The notes under the pieces: generated by a model
What the model was told of the DNA's origin: nothing
The model's input: only the letters and a program-made list of their open reading frames with translations
Databases searched by the model: none
Translations under genes and position numbers: made by a program
Shown: positions 11,194-12,418 of the stretch, piece by piece
Layout: every line of letters begins with the position of its first letter
Numbering within the stretch: position 1 is the stretch's first letter
NCBI RefSeq assembly: GCF_905212195.1
Contig: NZ_CAJMDQ010000072.1
Span: 1 to 12,418 of the forward strand
Direction of reading: 5' to 3'
Source: an uncultured Anaerotignum sp.
GTDB taxonomy: Bacteria > Bacillota > Clostridia > Lachnospirales > Anaerotignaceae
Length of the DNA stretch: 12,418 nucleotides

Positions 11194-12274
11194 ATTTCTT
11201 TCCGATTTTTCCATTTTTCACATAAAACAGGTTTTCCCTGCTCAAATAACTGCGGACAGCGTCCTCGATGCCGGTGCAGGTGAGGAATGCCTGCAAGCCT
11301 TCAATGCTTTCCATGAGGTATTTCTGCCGCTTGCCGTCCAGTTCCGACAGGACGTCATCCAACAGCAGTACGGGGCTTTCTCCCGTTTCCTCCCGAATGA
11401 GCTCAATTTCCGCAAGTCTGGCGGAAAGAGCCGTTGTCCGCTGCTGTCCTTGGGAACCAAACTGCTTCACATCCTTTCCGTTGACCAGAAAAAGGATGTC
11501 GTCTTTGTGAGGGCCTGCGTTGGTAGAACCGGTGTAAATATCTCGGTCCAAACTCCGCTCCAGCTTCTCCCGGAGACTGCCCCCCTCGCAATTTGGCTTA
11601 TATTCCGTTTTAAGGCAGTCTTTGCCTCCCGTTAATATTTCATGCCTCTGGGCAGCTATTTCGTCCAGACGGGCTAAAAATTTGGCTCTCACAGCCATGA
11701 TTCGCTCGCCTCGCTCGATGAGCTGTTCATCCCAGATAAAAAGGGTATCTGCCAAAGCAGGCTTCACCTTGATTTCTTTCAGCAGATTATTTCGCTGTTT
11801 CAGCACACGGTAATACTGCTGAAGGTCATAAAAATACACATTGCTAATCTGGCTCAATTCCATATCCAAAAACCGCCTGCGTTCCGCCGGGCCGTCCTTG
11901 ATAAGGGATAAATCCTCTGGCGAGAATATGACAGCGTAAAGGGTGCCGAACAATTCCCCCATTTTTTTCACAGGAATGCCGTTGACGGCAATGCCTTTTT
12001 TCTCGTCCCGTTTCAGGTGGACGTCGATGCGGTCACCCCTGTTTTTCCGCATCACTTCCAGGCGGATATGGCTTTCTTCCTCCCCAAAGGCAATGAGCTG
12101 CTGCTCGCTTCTGCCACGGAGAGAACGTCCCAGGGCACAAAAATAAAGGGATTCCAGAAAATTGGTTTTCCCCTGGGCGTTATCGCCGTAAAACAGATTC
12201 ATGCCTGCCGTAGGCGCAATATGGAGGGGTTCCAGATTACGGAACCCCTGTAAAGATACTTCTTTAATATACAT
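11192..12274 (-). CDS. recF: DNA replication and repair protein RecF
   Basis: A 360-residue SMC-like ABC ATPase of normal family length that, with RecO and RecR, helps load RecA at single-strand gaps and stalled forks. Motifs in order: YIKEVSLQGFRNL (2-14) at the N terminus, Walker A GDNAQGKT (30-37), FSPEDLSLIKDGPAERRRFLD (117-137), the family's STNAGPHKDDI (250-260), the signature helix SQGQQRTTALSARLAEIELI (274-293), and Walker B PVLLLDDVLSELD (301-313). All are intact. ATG 12274 follows AAGGTG seven bases upstream. recF commonly lies in a dnaA-dnaN-recF-gyr cluster; here the neighbours do not look like dnaN or gyrB, so it seems to stand alone with its own AT-rich promoter region. Confidence 0.96.
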   Translation of the reverse strand: MYIKEVSLQGFRNLEPLHIAPTAGMNLFYGDNAQGKTNFLESLYFCALGRSLRGRSEQQLIAFGEEESHIRLEVMRKNRGDRIDVHLKRDEKKGIAVNGIPVKKMGELFGTLYAVIFSPEDLSLIKDGPAERRRFLDMELSQISNVYFYDLQQYYRVLKQRNNLLKEIKVKPALADTLFIWDEQLIERGERIMAVRAKFLARLDEIAAQRHEILTGGKDCLKTEYKPNCEGGSLREKLERSLDRDIYTGSTNAGPHKDDILFLVNGKDVKQFGSQGQQRTTALSARLAEIELIREETGESPVLLLDDVLSELDGKRQKYLMESIEGLQAFLTCTGIEDAVRSYLSRENLFYVKNGKIGKK

Positions 12275-12290
12275 AAATATGCACCTTTTT

Positions 12291-12326
12291 ATTATAATTA
12301 TAAATTATGCATAATACCCATGCATA
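12291..12326 (-). promoter_or_regulatory. recF upstream region: tandem TATAAT and an inverted repeat
   Basis: On minus, TATAAT occurs twice in a row (12302-12297 and 12296-12291) 17 to 28 bases upstream of the recF start. A 21-base inverted repeat, TATGCAT and ATGCATA around a 7-base centre (12306-12326), covers where a -35 would lie. No good -35 hexamer is seen, so either the promoter is weak or a protein bound at the repeat assists or blocks it. Confidence 0.45.
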
Positions 12327-12351
12327 GGGATTTTAGGTTTATGCAAAGCGG

Positions 12352-12418
12352 TCACCACAAAGGATTACCTTCCGCATCCAGATATTCCGTATCCAGATTG
12401 TCCCAATACGGCAGGAAA
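12352..12418 (-). CDS. C-terminal end of an unrecognised protein (partial)
   Basis: A minus-strand frame enters from the right edge and ends at TGA (12354-12352) after 21 visible residues ending in DTEYLDAEGNPLW. It does not resemble the C terminus of DnaN or of the S4-domain protein that often precede recF. The gap to recF is 77 bases and contains promoter-like sequence, so the two may be separate units. Confidence 0.45.
   Translation of the reverse strand, partial: FLPYWDNLDTEYLDAEGNPLW

Overview
The window looks like a chromosomal stretch of a spore-forming, low-to-mid GC Firmicute of the class Clostridia, probably in or near the Lachnospirales. The reasons are strong AGGAGG-type ribosome sites, several TTG starts, a Rex redox regulator next to a YdiF-type ABC-F ATPase (as in Bacillus), a CotS-like spore coat pseudokinase behind a sigma-E-type promoter, and a Gram-positive-type CCA-adding enzyme. 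The genus is not determined by anything I can see.

Layout. Bases 1-96 hold the 3' end of an unrecognised gene. At 209-409 is a small DUF1858 (CxxC redox-type) protein ending at a strong bidirectional terminator. From 410 to 671 there is no gene, but there is a densely folded segment flanked by a 19-base direct repeat and followed by two more plus-strand terminators. An ABC-F ATPase (672-2597, minus) is divergent from rex (2728-3444). Next comes a thyA - dfrA - small membrane protein operon (3640-5390) with its own promoter. A shared bidirectional terminator separates it from a convergent minus-strand pair, a CCA-adding tRNA nucleotidyltransferase followed by an aldo/keto reductase (7503-5444). 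A tRNA-Lys(CUU) gene at 7661-7733 has a clear promoter and terminator.

Bases 7788-8210 hold no convincing protein gene. They carry an array in which a conserved ~80-base structured module occurs three times (about 120-125 bases apart), each copy followed by a different terminator-like hairpin. The array is headed by an 18-base sequence inversely repeated at the end of the first module. Paired-base changes between modules argue for selection on RNA or DNA secondary structure. This is the most unusual part of the window.

Downstream are the CotS-like gene (8293-9273), a membrane-anchored PEGA-domain protein (9483-10952), a short remnant resembling the N terminus of a phospho-sugar mutase (11049-11162), recF (12274-11192, minus), and the last 22 codons (including the stop) of an unrecognised minus-strand gene at the window end.

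How the genes relate: ThyA and DHFR form the dTMP/folate cycle pair and are co-transcribed. Rex senses NADH/NAD+. The CCA enzyme matures tRNAs such as the neighbouring tRNA-Lys, whose gene does not encode its CCA end. Most of the rest are independent housekeeping or accessory transcription units separated by well-formed terminators.
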